Origin: Nocardioides sp. J54 | GTDB taxonomy: Bacteria; Actinomycetota; Actinomycetes; Propionibacteriales; Nocardioidaceae | DNA: 64,000 nucleotides | Reading direction: 5' to 3' | Assembly: GCF_000519005.1 (NCBI RefSeq) | Contig: NZ_JAER01000011.1 | Coordinates: forward strand, 1-64,000 | Part shown: one piece after another, positions 1 to 8,720 of the stretch | Position numbering within the stretch: position 1 is the stretch's first letter | How the letters are laid out: every line of letters starts with the position of its first letter | Made by a program: the position numbers and the translations under genes | The notes under the pieces: model-generated | Database searches by the model: none | Told to the model about the DNA's origin: nothing | Seen by the model: the letters and a program-made list of their open reading frames with translations, nothing else

Positions 1-258
1 CCGCGCGAGCATTGGCGCAAGATCTGGTCGACCAATCCGCTCGAGCGGGTCAACAAGGAGATCAAGCGCCGCGCCCGGGTCGTGGGGATCTTCCCCAACG
101 CCGCCGCCGTGATCCGACTCGTCGGCGCGGTGCTCATCGACATGCACGACGAATGGATCGCCGGCGACCGCCGCTACCTGTCCGAAGGCTCCATGGCCAA
201 GCTCTACGAGACCAGCAATACTGATCCCGTCGCCGCCATCAAGAGCAGCGACGAGTAG
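1..258 (+). CDS. IS256-family (mutator) transposase, C-terminal part
   Basis: The reading frame is open from the first base and stops at 256-258, so only the last 85 residues are present. The fragment has the IS256-family C-terminal signature: a [14 protein letters not shown]-like segment containing the catalytic Glu of the DDE triad, then [19 protein letters not shown] and a closing [16 protein letters not shown] segment. The enzyme would cut and join element ends in the nucleus-free cytoplasm as a DDE recombinase. It differs in sequence from the complete IS256-type transposase near 56-57.5 kb, so it is a separate element abutting the integrase end of the mobile region. Whether it is intact cannot be told because its 5' part is outside the window. 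Confidence 0.85.
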   Translation, partial: PREHWRKIWSTNPLERVNKEIKRRARVVGIFPNAAAVIRLVGAVLIDMHDEWIAGDRRYLSEGSMAKLYETSNTDPVAAIKSSDE

Positions 259-755
259 GCACCGAGGACCACCTCAAAACCCACCACCCCACGGGGCTCT
301 TTCGGGCGGCCCGGACACCGTCGACACCAAGAAGATGGAGAAGCTCTTTCTCGCTCTGGCGTGACGCCGGACGAGCGCAAGGCCCGGCACTTCGCCGGGG
401 CCCTGTGTCACGAGTCTCAGTTCGAGCTGTTGCACAGATCTGATCGAACTCGCTTGCACCCCATCTGCACCCCAACGAGAAGTGGCGGCTGACGCGCGGG
501 GAGTTTCCGCAGGTCAGCCGCCACTTTCGACGACTCTGGAGAACGAGTTCGAGCTGTTCTCCTATATCTAGGTCTAGATGTCGTAGTTCTGACGCCGGGT
601 GGCCCCTGACCTGCTCAAACGCTCGATTTCAGGGCTCGTGGGCCGCGCCGTGGCCGCACGTCACCGAGTCGCGACACGCGCCGGCGACGGCAGATCGATC
701 CCAGTTTGACCCTTTCACGGCTCTGGCCACGGTCATGAAGCCAAACCCCGCGTGC
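259..755. other. Gene-free stretch between transposase end and integrase; possible att side
   Basis: No convincing coding frame. It contains a long stem-loop (481-525) and a short palindrome, ATCTAG-GT-CTAGAT, at 566-579. Because the integrase stop codon lies at 756, this is the expected place for one attachment end of the integrating element, but no tRNA gene or duplicated core could be recognised here. Confidence 0.4.
481..525. terminator. Long hairpin with 13-bp perfect arms
   Basis: AGTGGCGGCTGAC at 481-493 is followed after 19 bases by its exact reverse complement at 513-525. It lies downstream of both the transposase fragment and the integrase, so it could end transcription from either side or be part of an att or IS end. 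There is only a short T run after the right arm (ttt, 525-527). Confidence 0.4.
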
Positions 756-1994
756 TCAGACATCATCGTCGTCGCCCTCGTCTGGCTCATCGTCCTCCGT
801 GAGGCCTTCGTCTGGTTCTGCGTTGTCTGCGTCGTCTGGGTCGGGCTCCGGCGTCTGGTGCCCGAACACGGCGTCGACGGCGCGCTTGGTGCGCTCGGCA
901 CTGTCCTCGACGAGGTGGGTGTAGGTGCGCAGGGTGAAGCCTGGGTCGGCGTGACCGAGGTATTCACTCAGGGCCTTGATCGACTCACCTTCATGGAGCG
1001 CTGTGCTGGCGTAGAAATGCCGGAGAGCGTGGCTGCCGTTCTCGCGTGTCATGGGCACCCCCGCTCGCTTCAGCGCCGGCTTCCAGATGAACGTGTTGAT
1101 GTAGTTCCGGCCCAGCGCCTTCTTCTCGCGGCTGTACAGGAGTAACGAGAAGGTCGTGGGCTTCCCATCCGTCCTGTCCCACGGGAGCGTTACCTCGATA
1201 GGTGGGTAGGCGGTCATGTGCGCGTTGATCGCCTCCAGGACCGCGTCGGGCAGCGGAATGTCTCGGACCTTCCGTCCCTTCGGCAGGCCGAACATCTGCT
1301 TGTTGCCGACCAGCTTGACCTGGCGCCGAACGTGCACCTCACCACGGTCGATGTCGATGTCCTCGGGGGAGAGTCCGAAGATCTCGCCCTGCCGCATGCC
1401 GAGTCCGGCACCGAGCCAGACCATGAGTTGGTAGCGCGGCGGCAACTCGTCGCGGACGGCGAGCACTCGATCCCGGGTCCAGGGCACGACCTTGTGGTGC
1501 CCGCGCTTCGGGCGGCGGACGGACCGCGCTCGACACGGGTTCGCGACGATCAGGGCGTCGTCGACCGCCGCCGTGAAGACCGTCGACACGTTCGCGAAGA
1601 TGATCAGTCGATAGGACGGCGCGAGATCCGTGAGCGTGCGAAGCCAGCCCTGGATCGTCGATGGCTGGATGTCGTTCAGATTCCGTTTCCCGAGCACCGG
1701 AAACGCGTGCAGGCGGAACCTGAGCTCGACGGCGACGTGGGTGCCTTCATCGAAGGTTTGGGCCGCGAGCCACTTCCGGGCGTAGGTCTCGAAGAGGATC
1801 TTGCCCGCGTCAGGGTCGACGTACTGACCGCGCACGAGATCGGCTGAAATCGTGGCCGCGAAGCGGTCTGCGTCGACCTTGCGTTTGAAGCTCTTGTTGC
1901 GCTCCTTGCCGTCCGGACCGCGCCAGCGGACGCGGTAGGACCTCAGGACCTGGCCGTTTTTCCCGCGGCGCTCGCGCCGTTCAACGTGGGCCAT
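756..1994 (-). CDS. int: Tyrosine site-specific recombinase (integrase)
   Basis: Phage/ICE-type integrase of 412 residues that would integrate and excise the element. The N-terminal AP2-like arm-binding segment (about 1-60) is followed by a SAM-like core-binding domain (70-155) and the catalytic domain. Visible catalytic residues are R201 (GLGMRQGEIFGL), H322 and R325 (HALRHFY), H348 (LGHAD) and nucleophile Y358 (TYTHL). The start at 1994 (MAHVERRERRG) was chosen over a more upstream frame opening because it overlaps the excisionase end by only 14 bp and matches the usual N-terminus. The tail is unusually acidic (DDDDV end). It is co-transcribed with the excisionase gene upstream. Confidence 0.92.
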   Translation of the reverse strand: MAHVERRERRGKNGQVLRSYRVRWRGPDGKERNKSFKRKVDADRFAATISADLVRGQYVDPDAGKILFETYARKWLAAQTFDEGTHVAVELRFRLHAFPVLGKRNLNDIQPSTIQGWLRTLTDLAPSYRLIIFANVSTVFTAAVDDALIVANPCRARSVRRPKRGHHKVVPWTRDRVLAVRDELPPRYQLMVWLGAGLGMRQGEIFGLSPEDIDIDRGEVHVRRQVKLVGNKQMFGLPKGRKVRDIPLPDAVLEAINAHMTAYPPIEVTLPWDRTDGKPTTFSLLLYSREKKALGRNYINTFIWKPALKRAGVPMTRENGSHALRHFYASTALHEGESIKALSEYLGHADPGFTLRTYTHLVEDSAERTKRAVDAVFGHQTPEPDPDDADNAEPDEGLTEDDEPDEGDDDDV

Positions 1995-2220
1995 GGCGAT
2001 CCGCCAGATGTTCGTCCAGCCATGCGCGCACAGCGGCCGGCTCGTACCGGAGGTGCCGGCCGACGCGATAGGCCTCAGGGCCGGCGCCCTTGTGTCGCCA
2101 CTGGTAGAGGGTCGCCACCGGAATGCCGAGGAACTCGGCAACCTCGTCCACCGAGAGCAGACTCTCCATCTTCTGCCTTTGCCGGGGAACGGACGCCTTC
2201 GCGCTAGAAACCTGGGACAT
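1981..2220 (-). CDS. xis: Excisionase / AlpA-BldC type helix-turn-helix protein
   Basis: 79-residue DNA-binding protein with a MerR/excisionase winged helix: LLSVDEVAEFLGIPVATLYQWRHKG then GRHLRYEPAAVRAWLDEH. It is expected to act with the adjacent integrase as directionality factor. The start at 2220 is favoured by a GGGAG ribosome site; MESLLSVDE at 2169 is an alternative. Its 3' end overlaps the integrase start by 14 bp, and its 5' end overlaps the upstream unknown gene by 17 bp, indicating one transcript. Confidence 0.85.
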   Translation of the reverse strand: MSQVSSAKASVPRQRQKMESLLSVDEVAEFLGIPVATLYQWRHKGAGPEAYRVGRHLRYEPAAVRAWLDEHLADRHGPR

Positions 2221-3514
2221 CGGGCTGCGCTCCCTTCTCGAGCGGACGGTGAATCAGGGCGGCATGGAGATCGATCCGGCTCGCGCCTGGCGAAGCCGCG
2301 ACGGGCTTTGCCGGCGGCCGCAGGTGCTCACGCGCGGTTCTGATGACCTCGAGGTCGGCCGCACGGGCGACTGGCACGAAGCGCTCGCGAACGGGGTGGA
2401 CCAGCCGTCCCTCGCCGCTCACCAGCCGCGGGACAGTCACGCGCTGGACGAATGCCCCGCGCTCGACACCGGCTTCGAGGACATCGCTGATGCGCTCGTC
2501 GATGCGGCGGAAGAGTGTCTGGAAACCACCGAGCATCCGCGGCTCGATCACGGTGTCGGCTGGCAACGCCTTCATTCGGCTGACCGCGTTCGCTGCCTCT
2601 GTCGTGGCGCCGGCCCCATTGCCGAGTCGTCCTCCGACGTTGCGGAGCTCGCGCTGCATCCGCGTGTACGTCGCGGTGCGGGCTCGCCATTGCTCGGCCA
2701 GCTCGGGATCGACGCGTTCGGCGTACGGAACTAGTTGCGAGCTGAGGAGGCGCTGGGAGTCGACGATCAGCCGCAGGTTCATGGCGTTCGGGAACGACTT
2801 CAGTCGGACCAGGAGGTTGTGCTCGGCCTGGAGCACTCCGAGGATCCCCGGCTTGGCCGGTCCGCGGATCGGCTTGGTCCGCGGGCGCCATCCGGTTTGG
2901 TCGACGCTGTAGTCGGGCTGCCCGAGACTGACGTCGAGCGCCGTAGCGAGTGCGGCCCACCCGAGGCGCTCGCAGCCAGGGAGCGACTCCCAGTCAGGTG
3001 TGTTCCGATAGCGACGATCAAGCACGACCAGTGCTTGGCTGATCGCCGCGACGTCGCCTGCGATGGTTCGGGCCTGGGCTGCCGTGAGGTGGACCGCCAG
3101 GTCGGGCGCGGTGTCGTGCTCCGCGAGTGCCGCGGCCCGGGCCGCCAAGCGCCAGTGTTCGACGACGTCGTTCGAGCTTGGCGTCGCGAGCTCAGTACTG
3201 GACGCGGCGGGCGCAGTTGCCTGGTCGCGAGCGAGTTCGAGGGCCCGCGCCAGCTCGCTGATTGCCGCGCCGTGCTCGGTCGTCGCGCGGAACGGGTCCG
3301 CCGGCTTCGGCGGGATGTTCGGGAACGTGAGCGGCTGTGCCACACGGATGGCTTGCGCGCACCAGACGATGAGCGCGTGCCTGAAGCGAAGGATCTGCTG
3401 CCCGACCTCAGTCCGCTCGGCGGGCGAGTCAGCGGGGAGGCGGTGCATTACCCGGTGCTGGCGCAGGAGCGCAGCCAACTCCGTGCGCATTTGGGCACCG
3501 TTCTCGCCATACAT
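2204..3514 (-). CDS. Unknown helical protein, 436 aa
   Basis: No family recognised with confidence. The protein is hydrophilic, rich in Ala, Arg and Glu, predicted mostly helical, with no signal peptide, membrane span or nucleotide-binding motif that can be seen. It starts with ATG at 3514 directly on the stop codon of the upstream 99-aa gene (TGATG arrangement) and ends inside the excisionase start region. Position between integrase/excisionase and SSB suggests a role in element maintenance or processing, perhaps an unrecognised replication or transfer-initiation protein, but that is inference only. Confidence 0.75.
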   Translation of the reverse strand: MYGENGAQMRTELAALLRQHRVMHRLPADSPAERTEVGQQILRFRHALIVWCAQAIRVAQPLTFPNIPPKPADPFRATTEHGAAISELARALELARDQATAPAASSTELATPSSNDVVEHWRLAARAAALAEHDTAPDLAVHLTAAQARTIAGDVAAISQALVVLDRRYRNTPDWESLPGCERLGWAALATALDVSLGQPDYSVDQTGWRPRTKPIRGPAKPGILGVLQAEHNLLVRLKSFPNAMNLRLIVDSQRLLSSQLVPYAERVDPELAEQWRARTATYTRMQRELRNVGGRLGNGAGATTEAANAVSRMKALPADTVIEPRMLGGFQTLFRRIDERISDVLEAGVERGAFVQRVTVPRLVSGEGRLVHPVRERFVPVARAADLEVIRTAREHLRPPAKPVAASPGASRIDLHAALIHRPLEKGAQPDVPGF

Positions 3515-3813
3515 CAGCCGATGTCCAGATCGTGTGCGTCGACGAGCATTGCCAGGATGAGCTCGACCGACAGGGGGTCGACGCCGTAGTTCTCGAGCTC
3601 CTCAACCGCGTTGCTCGCGACGGCGAGCAGGATGTCGCGGTCGTCCGTGAGGTCCTCGGTGTTGAGCGCCGGGCAGTCGTCGGCGTGGACGCGGTCGAGT
3701 TCCAGGAGCACCCGCTCGTAAGCGGACGACGCCTCGAGGGTCAGAGCCTGGTCGGCGAGGGCGGCGACGTACGACCTGGCTTGGGCGAGGGTCTGTGTGT
3801 GGTGGAGAAGCAT
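3514..3813 (-). CDS. Small unknown acidic protein, 99 aa
   Basis: Acidic, helical 99-residue protein with many Asp, Glu and Leu and no recognised domain. Its stop codon overlaps the start of the 436-aa gene by one base, so the two are translationally coupled. A clear Shine-Dalgarno-like AGGGAGG lies just upstream of the ATG at 3813 (ctccctcctt on the plus strand is its complement region). Function unknown; it may partner the 436-aa protein. Confidence 0.7.
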   Translation of the reverse strand: MLLHHTQTLAQARSYVAALADQALTLEASSAYERVLLELDRVHADDCPALNTEDLTDDRDILLAVASNAVEELENYGVDPLSVELILAMLVDAHDLDIG

Positions 3814-3929
3814 GTTCCCTCCTTCAGGGGTCGGGAATCGACCGTGCGCCGGTGATCGCTCTCAGTCGTCTTGCGGCGCGAATGCTGTGGACGAATGTGG
3901 GCGCGACTCGGCCATGGCACGTATCCGGC

Positions 3930-4466
3930 TCACCCAATGAGTTCCTGATTCGCGATTGCCTCGATCCGGCGACGACGCAGAACGTCTTCGCTGATGAACT
4001 CGACGAAGTCCTTGTTGCGGTCGCGGATCTCGATCTCGCCGCCTTCATCAGCGGGGAGATCACCGGGCCAGGTGGTCTGCCTAGTCGGGCGGTCGCGGTC
4101 GAGCCGAGTGCCGCAGATCGAGACCCAGTCCCGAAGTCGGCTGCGAGCTTCGGCGAAGTCCCGCATCCAGCTGATCGGAGCCGACGGCGATGCCGACTCG
4201 TGGTAGCAGCTGAGCCAGTGGCAGTGCAGCGCCGACAGTTCCCAGACAAGCTCGTCGTGGCGATGCCAGTACGGCGGCACGATGTTCGGCGGGAGACCGA
4301 ACGTGTTCTTGAGCCACTTGACCCACTGGTCCAGGTCGTGCCACTCGATCTCGGCCTGCTCCGCGTCCAGCAGGTTCCAGTTGATCGGAACCGGCGGTCG
4401 CTCCAGGAGATCGGCCACGCTGCGGTAGCCGTCAGGGTCGTTGGGCTCGTCCGGGTACGGACTCAT
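3930..4466 (-). CDS. DUF4913-like protein
   Basis: 178-residue soluble protein. The central part (roughly 40-105) has the pattern W-x2-L-x2-WVKWLKNTFG...PYWHRHDELVWELSALHCHW, which resembles the actinobacterial DUF4913 family found on conjugative elements. No catalytic motif is obvious, though there is a His/Trp-rich core. It lies 11 bp downstream of the SSB gene in the same direction, so the two are likely one transcript. Function of the family is not established; the assignment rests on pattern memory, not a search. Confidence 0.6.
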   Translation of the reverse strand: MSPYPDEPNDPDGYRSVADLLERPPVPINWNLLDAEQAEIEWHDLDQWVKWLKNTFGLPPNIVPPYWHRHDELVWELSALHCHWLSCYHESASPSAPISWMRDFAEARSRLRDWVSICGTRLDRDRPTRQTTWPGDLPADEGGEIEIRDRNKDFVEFISEDVLRRRRIEAIANQELIG

Positions 4467-4477
4467 GGCGAGCCCGA

Positions 4478-4891
4478 TCAGAGGCCAACGGCGGGCGGCT
4501 GGGGCACGGATGTCAGGGACCGGTCAGCAGCGTGCCGGCCGCGCTGGACGACGTAGTCAGTCTTGTTGACGTTGTGGCCGATCTTGCGGGCGACGAACTC
4601 CTCCTTGATGACGCTGCCCTCGCGGCCGTCCACCTCGTACTCGTGGACGTAGCCGCTGGCCACGAAGGAGTCGCCCTTGCGGAAGCGGGCGTAGGTCTCG
4701 CGGGCCGTGCTCTCGAAGGCGACCATGTCGTGGAAGGTCGGGTCGAGCTTCGTGAAGCTCCCGTCGACCTCCTTGCGCCACTGCTCGATGCCGACGCGCA
4801 TGCGGCAGCACTCGGCGCCGGCCTTGGTGAAGTGAAGTTCGGGTGCTGAGGCGATGAAGCCGACCAGGCTCATCTGGGTGGGGATGGACAT
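4478..4891 (-). CDS. ssb: Single-stranded DNA-binding protein
   Basis: 137-residue OB-fold protein. The N-terminus MSLVGFIASAPELHFTKAGAECCRMRVG and the following WRKEVDGSFTKLDPTFHDMVAFESTARETYARFRKGDSFVASGYV match the beta-barrel of SSB, including the aromatic and basic strand residues that bind ssDNA. The C-terminal tail is short and lacks the classic acidic tip, as is common for SSB copies on mobile elements. It would protect transferred or replicating single strands of the element. Start at 4891 has a GGAGG site upstream. Confidence 0.85.
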   Translation of the reverse strand: MSIPTQMSLVGFIASAPELHFTKAGAECCRMRVGIEQWRKEVDGSFTKLDPTFHDMVAFESTARETYARFRKGDSFVASGYVHEYEVDGREGSVIKEEFVARKIGHNVNKTDYVVQRGRHAADRSLTSVPQPPAVGL

Positions 4892-5110
4892 GCTGCCTCC
4901 TGATATCGAGCGGACTCCGGTTTAGCTCCGCGTTCAGTCATCAGGTGCGTTGGCCCTCCCAGCAGATGGCTGTTCCTTGACGGGAGCAGGCGCGTCGCTC
5001 GGTTCGGCAATGTGGAGCGCAGAAGGCCCCGCAGAGTGGATCATGTGGTCCATGACCGCTCCGCTCGAACTTCGACTCGCAGGCGGTGATCCATCGGTGG
5101 CAGTGATTTT

Positions 5111-5440
5111 GTGTTCCGCGCTTCCGCGGATTACGCCGACGACTTGACCACAACGCTTCAACGCGCGGGCTTCCATGCAGAGGTTCCGCTCTCGCATGCA
5201 GCCCACGGCCAGCAGGCGATTGAGATTCTCGTGAGCCTCGGGAAGGCAGCGGCAGGAATCGATGCCCTCGCGAAGGTTCTCGCTGCTGTTCTGGCAAGGC
5301 ACGACAAGAAACGCGTTGTGCTTCCTGACGGGACCACCCTGGACGGCTACGGCGCAGCCGGCGTTAGCAAGGTTCTCAATGCGCTTCACGGCAACGGTTC
5401 CGGGTCAGCCCCGGATCCGGGTCCGTCAAGCGGGATGTGA
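5111..5440 (+). CDS. EACC1-like (effector-associated constant component) small protein, possibly frameshifted at its 5' end
   Basis: Plus-strand frame of 109 aa inside an otherwise minus-strand block. The part ALEILVSLG-like (here QAIEILVSLGKAAAGIDALAKVLAAVLARHDKKRVVLPDG) followed by a short beta strand resembles the EACC1 class of small proteins that accompany conflict-system effectors in actinobacteria. The only start in this frame is GTG at 5111. A separate upstream frame from ATG 5052 encodes MTAPLELRLAGGDPSVA, which looks like the missing N-terminus; joining needs one extra base near 5100. Its 3' end overlaps the convergent coupling-protein gene by 15 bp. No effector gene is adjacent. 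Confidence 0.45.
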   Translation: MFRASADYADDLTTTLQRAGFHAEVPLSHAAHGQQAIEILVSLGKAAAGIDALAKVLAAVLARHDKKRVVLPDGTTLDGYGAAGVSKVLNALHGNGSGSAPDPGPSSGM

Positions 5441-7183
5441 CCGCCGGGCGTCAGCACCGCCCGATCCTTGACGCATGATCCAAGGTCGGAGGTCCGCAAC
5501 GAGTGGCGGAGCGCTACGCAAGAGCACGAGCCCGGTACCGAACGGGAGGGTGCGGATCCGCTCGGGCGGCATCACTGGCGCCCGTCGGGTCGACCGCTGT
5601 AGAGAGCGGGCGCCGTAGTCGCTGATCGTCACTGTGTCGGAGCGCTCGTCGCGGTCGCCGATGAGTACAGAAAGTTCCTGGAGGTCCTTGGAAGCCGACG
5701 CTCCGCCGAGGATGACTTTGACGATCGAGGCGTCCCAGATCGTGCTGGCGGCGTGGTCACCCCATTTGTTGCGCGCCTGTGAGAGCGACTGGAGGACGGG
5801 CATCGTCGTGATGCCGGTCCCGCCGCCCTCCGCCATGAGGACTGGAAGGGAGGGGAGCGGGGCGAGGTTGCCGATCTCGTCGAGCGCCAGAAGAAGCGGG
5901 GGATCAAGCCGTGCGCCGGTGGAGCCGGCCGCGAGGTGCCGGGCGACTTCGGTGAGGTCCTCAATGAAGGCCGCCACGAGTGGCCAGGAAGCGCCAGCGC
6001 CGGCGCCGGTCCCCAGTAAGTACAGCGTCCCGTTCTGCAGAAGGAAGTCGCGCGGATCGAAGGCGTCGTCTGGGTCGGGACTCACGGCGTCGAGCACAGC
6101 CGGATCGGCCAGGCACGCGAGGGCTTGGCTCACCGCCATCCAGATCGAGTCTCGGGTGCGCGGGTCGGCGTTGATCATCCCGTCGAGAGCATCCGACCAA
6201 CCTGGCGCGGCTTGGGGTCGGCTGGCGAGGATGCCGACCGCATCGAGCGCAGCCGAGGGCGACAGCGACCACTCGAAGAGTGCGCGGGTGGGTAGACGCT
6301 CGATCGCAGCCGCGTGGAGCAGGGATTGGAGTGCTGATCTCGCCTTCCCCTCCCAGAAGCCACCGGACTCGACTCCGCCGGACGACAGACCGGTCGTCGA
6401 TGCGAGACCGGCAGCTCGGATCATCGCGGTTAGTGGCTGCTCGCAGCCGCGGATGGGGGACCAGCGGACTCCGGTCCCGTCGACGATAGGGAGTCCTGCA
6501 GTGAGGTGCTGCGGGTCGAAGACCGCCACCGGTCCGCGTTTCTTACGGGCCGCAATGGTGGCGACGATGTTGTCGGGGCGGGTGGACGTCGTGACGACGG
6601 CACCGGGCGCGTCGAGGATCGCGTTGATGACGAGGTGCAGGCCCTTGCCGGACCGGGGCGGTCCGATGACCAGGATCGAGTCCTCGACCGAGGCCCAGAT
6701 CTCTCGGCCGCAGCTGCGCCCGAGCAGGTAGCCGACATCCTCCGGCCGCGGCCGGCCGATCGAGGGGCGGAGGGTCTCGCCTCTGCGTACGAGTGCTCGC
6801 TTTGACGCCACCAGGTCGATGTCGCGGCGGGTGGCGATGCCCTCGATCTTGTGAGGATCCTGCTTGGTGCGGTGGCGCAGTTGCGCGATGACGGTCCAGA
6901 CGAGCCACGCAGCGATGGCGACCAGCGTCAGCATGGCTGCGACGACGAGCCAGTACGCCGCGGCCGACAGGCCGGGTGTGCCGAGCGCCGTTCCGGGGTG
7001 CCCTGGGTCAGTGAGGACACGAAGCCCGCTGGCCATACCTCCGCGGGGCCCCGGCGCACCGGCCAGGAACGCTGCGACCTCTCCGGCGACTCCGAGGGCG
7101 AGCCCAAAGCCGAAGAGGGCGGTGAGACCCATCAGAGCAAGGTTGACGAGCTCGTCATTCGCGCTGCGAGCATTCGGATTCAT
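5426..7183 (-). CDS. Type IV coupling protein (VirD4/TraG-like ATPase)
   Basis: 585-residue inner-membrane ATPase that would link the DNA substrate to the conjugation channel. Two N-terminal membrane segments (about 13-40 and 74-100) precede a cytoplasmic RecA-like domain. Walker A is ILVIGPPRSGKG near 170-181 and Walker B is LLLALDEIGNLAPLP in the middle of the C-terminal half, followed by the TGITTMPVLQSLSQ segment typical of the family. The start ATG overlaps the stop of the upstream 154-aa gene (ATGA), so it is part of a run ArdC-like, 154 aa, T4CP. Other conjugation genes of the same system lie at 32-43 kb, separated by cargo. Confidence 0.88.
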   Translation of the reverse strand: MNPNARSANDELVNLALMGLTALFGFGLALGVAGEVAAFLAGAPGPRGGMASGLRVLTDPGHPGTALGTPGLSAAAYWLVVAAMLTLVAIAAWLVWTVIAQLRHRTKQDPHKIEGIATRRDIDLVASKRALVRRGETLRPSIGRPRPEDVGYLLGRSCGREIWASVEDSILVIGPPRSGKGLHLVINAILDAPGAVVTTSTRPDNIVATIAARKKRGPVAVFDPQHLTAGLPIVDGTGVRWSPIRGCEQPLTAMIRAAGLASTTGLSSGGVESGGFWEGKARSALQSLLHAAAIERLPTRALFEWSLSPSAALDAVGILASRPQAAPGWSDALDGMINADPRTRDSIWMAVSQALACLADPAVLDAVSPDPDDAFDPRDFLLQNGTLYLLGTGAGAGASWPLVAAFIEDLTEVARHLAAGSTGARLDPPLLLALDEIGNLAPLPSLPVLMAEGGGTGITTMPVLQSLSQARNKWGDHAASTIWDASIVKVILGGASASKDLQELSVLIGDRDERSDTVTISDYGARSLQRSTRRAPVMPPERIRTLPFGTGLVLLRSAPPLVADLRPWIMRQGSGGADARRSHPA

Positions 7184-7644
7184 GCCTGCGCCTCGACTGG
7201 CGCGACCGTCAGCGAGGTCAGACCGAGGAGAACCAGCCCTTGGCGTGTTCCGGTCAACAGCGCCGGTGGGAGGTTGATTGCGGCATTGCCGTTGGCATCG
7301 GCTTCCTGGCGTGCCACGACGTAGGCGAGGGCGACCTGTTCGCCTGGGCGGAAGCCGGCGCCGGCAAGTGCCGCTGTGGCTGTCTCCGGCTCGGGCTCCA
7401 TGGCATTCGGAGCCGTGCTCTCCGCGGGAGTCTCGATGTCCGAGTACGTCGTGCCGTCAGCCTCGTGGACTTCGACACGCACAGCAGTGCCGAGCCTCGC
7501 AGTGATCTCGTCGAGGACCGATCGGAGGTCGCTGCGAGACAACCTTCGATCGTCGGCGTGTGGCTGCCCGTCGACGCTGACCTCGAGCCGGCCGGCGTTG
7601 TCGATGTCGAAGCGGACGGTGGTGAGGACGACTGGGACCTTCAT
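7180..7644 (-). CDS. Small unknown protein of the conjugation block, 154 aa
   Basis: Begins MKVPVVLTTVRFDIDNAGRLEVSVDGQPH; the longer frame extends further upstream but the start at 7644 overlaps the ArdC-like stop in an ATGA junction and is preferred. The first half suggests a small alpha/beta domain, the second contains a predicted strand-rich segment LVLLGLTSLTVAPVE. No recognised family. Stop at 7180 overlaps the coupling-protein ATG (ATGA), so translation of three genes is coupled. Role likely in transfer or element defence, by context only. Confidence 0.7.
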   Translation of the reverse strand: MKVPVVLTTVRFDIDNAGRLEVSVDGQPHADDRRLSRSDLRSVLDEITARLGTAVRVEVHEADGTTYSDIETPAESTAPNAMEPEPETATAALAGAGFRPGEQVALAYVVARQEADANGNAAINLPPALLTGTRQGLVLLGLTSLTVAPVEAQA

Positions 7645-8720
7645 AGCCCGATAACCGATCCGTCGCGACGCGTGCCGGTGATGGCAGGCGCCATCCCAGC
7701 TCGGTGGCTGAGTGGCTCTCGATCGAGACCGGGCGGGGTGCCGTCGCCGACCTTCTGGGTGTCGAGCTTGTCGAGCACGCTGAGCGCCGTGTTCCTGACC
7801 CGCTCGGCCGTCGACTGGACGACCTCGACCGGCGTCTTGCCGGGGACGCTCGCTGCCCACGTCGAGACGTAAGGGACGGTGTACGACGAGGTGTCGAGCC
7901 CGTGCGCTGCGCCGACCATCAGCGCGATCGACTCCGCTTCGACCTCCGCGATCCCACGGTGCAGGGTCGCGTCGGCGGCGAGGTCTGTGGAGATGACGTT
8001 CTCCTGAGGAGGGTGGAGAAGGAGATGTCCGAGCTCGTGGGCCAGAGTCTTCACCTGGGCGGCGTCATCCATGTCCGTGCGTACCGAGACCTCGCGGGCG
8101 AGGAAGTCGGTCAGCCCATTGGCGCCACCGATCGCCGCCGCGGAGGAGACCAATCGGAGCTCAAACCCGAGAGCCGTGATCTGATCGGCGAGACCGTCCC
8201 AGAGACCGGCAGGCGCCTGGCCGTGCAGTAGGGTCGGGCGGGGCAACTCGGGCAGGGGATCGCCGGCCGTCTGCGAGACGTCCCAGACGTGGGTGGGCTT
8301 GAGGCCGACGAGCTTCGACCTCACTGACTCCCCAGAACCCGGCTTCTCGCCGCGCGAGAGACGACGCCACGACGCCGGGTCCGACGGGTTCGCGGAGGCG
8401 AACCTGGCAGTGACCGGCGCGAGAATCCCGTAGCCGTGCTGGCCCTTCTCGACATGGCGTCCGAGCGTGAGCCACTGGTGGAAACCGGCCACGTACGTCG
8501 GCGTCGGTTCGGGCACGCGTCCCTCTTTGAACGCAGAGTAGTGCTGGGCGTAGATCAGCATCGTGTTGTTGAAGCTGCGCGAGCGGAACTCGGCGGCAAA
8601 CGTCAGCGCTCGCTTCCAGTCATCACCCGTGACGAGCGCGGACACCGACGCTGAGAGTTGTTGCTGTAGGGCCTCGAGCTTCGCCTCGCGACGGTCTCGG
8701 GCGCCGGGCTGGCCGGTCAT
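7641..8720 (-). CDS. ArdC-like antirestriction protein with zinc metallopeptidase motif
   Basis: 359-residue protein. The N-terminal part (about 15-130: FAAEFRSRSFNNTMLIYAQ, then GFHQWLTLGRHVEKGQHGYGILAP) matches the ArdC N-terminal ssDNA-binding domain. The C-terminal part carries an ImmA/IrrE-type zinc site, TLAHELGHLLLHP, with a later Glu in IAEVEAESIALMV. Proteins of this type on plasmids protect incoming DNA or act on host proteins. Start at 8720 (MTGQPGARDRRE) is chosen over an in-frame ATG at 8777 because the extra 19 residues are not conserved-looking. It is the first gene of the coupled trio that ends with the coupling protein. Confidence 0.82.
   Translation of the reverse strand: MTGQPGARDRREAKLEALQQQLSASVSALVTGDDWKRALTFAAEFRSRSFNNTMLIYAQHYSAFKEGRVPEPTPTYVAGFHQWLTLGRHVEKGQHGYGILAPVTARFASANPSDPASWRRLSRGEKPGSGESVRSKLVGLKPTHVWDVSQTAGDPLPELPRPTLLHGQAPAGLWDGLADQITALGFELRLVSSAAAIGGANGLTDFLAREVSVRTDMDDAAQVKTLAHELGHLLLHPPQENVISTDLAADATLHRGIAEVEAESIALMVGAAHGLDTSSYTVPYVSTWAASVPGKTPVEVVQSTAERVRNTALSVLDKLDTQKVGDGTPPGLDREPLSHRAGMAPAITGTRRDGSVIGL

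Noticed and set aside
566-579. ATCTAG-GT-CTAGAT as an attachment core
   Set aside because: No second copy was found at another element border inside the window, so it cannot be assigned as an att site.
4934-5389. Minus-strand 151-aa frame
   Set aside because: Antisense to the EACC1-like frame, with poor composition and no family pattern; the plus frame is more protein-like.
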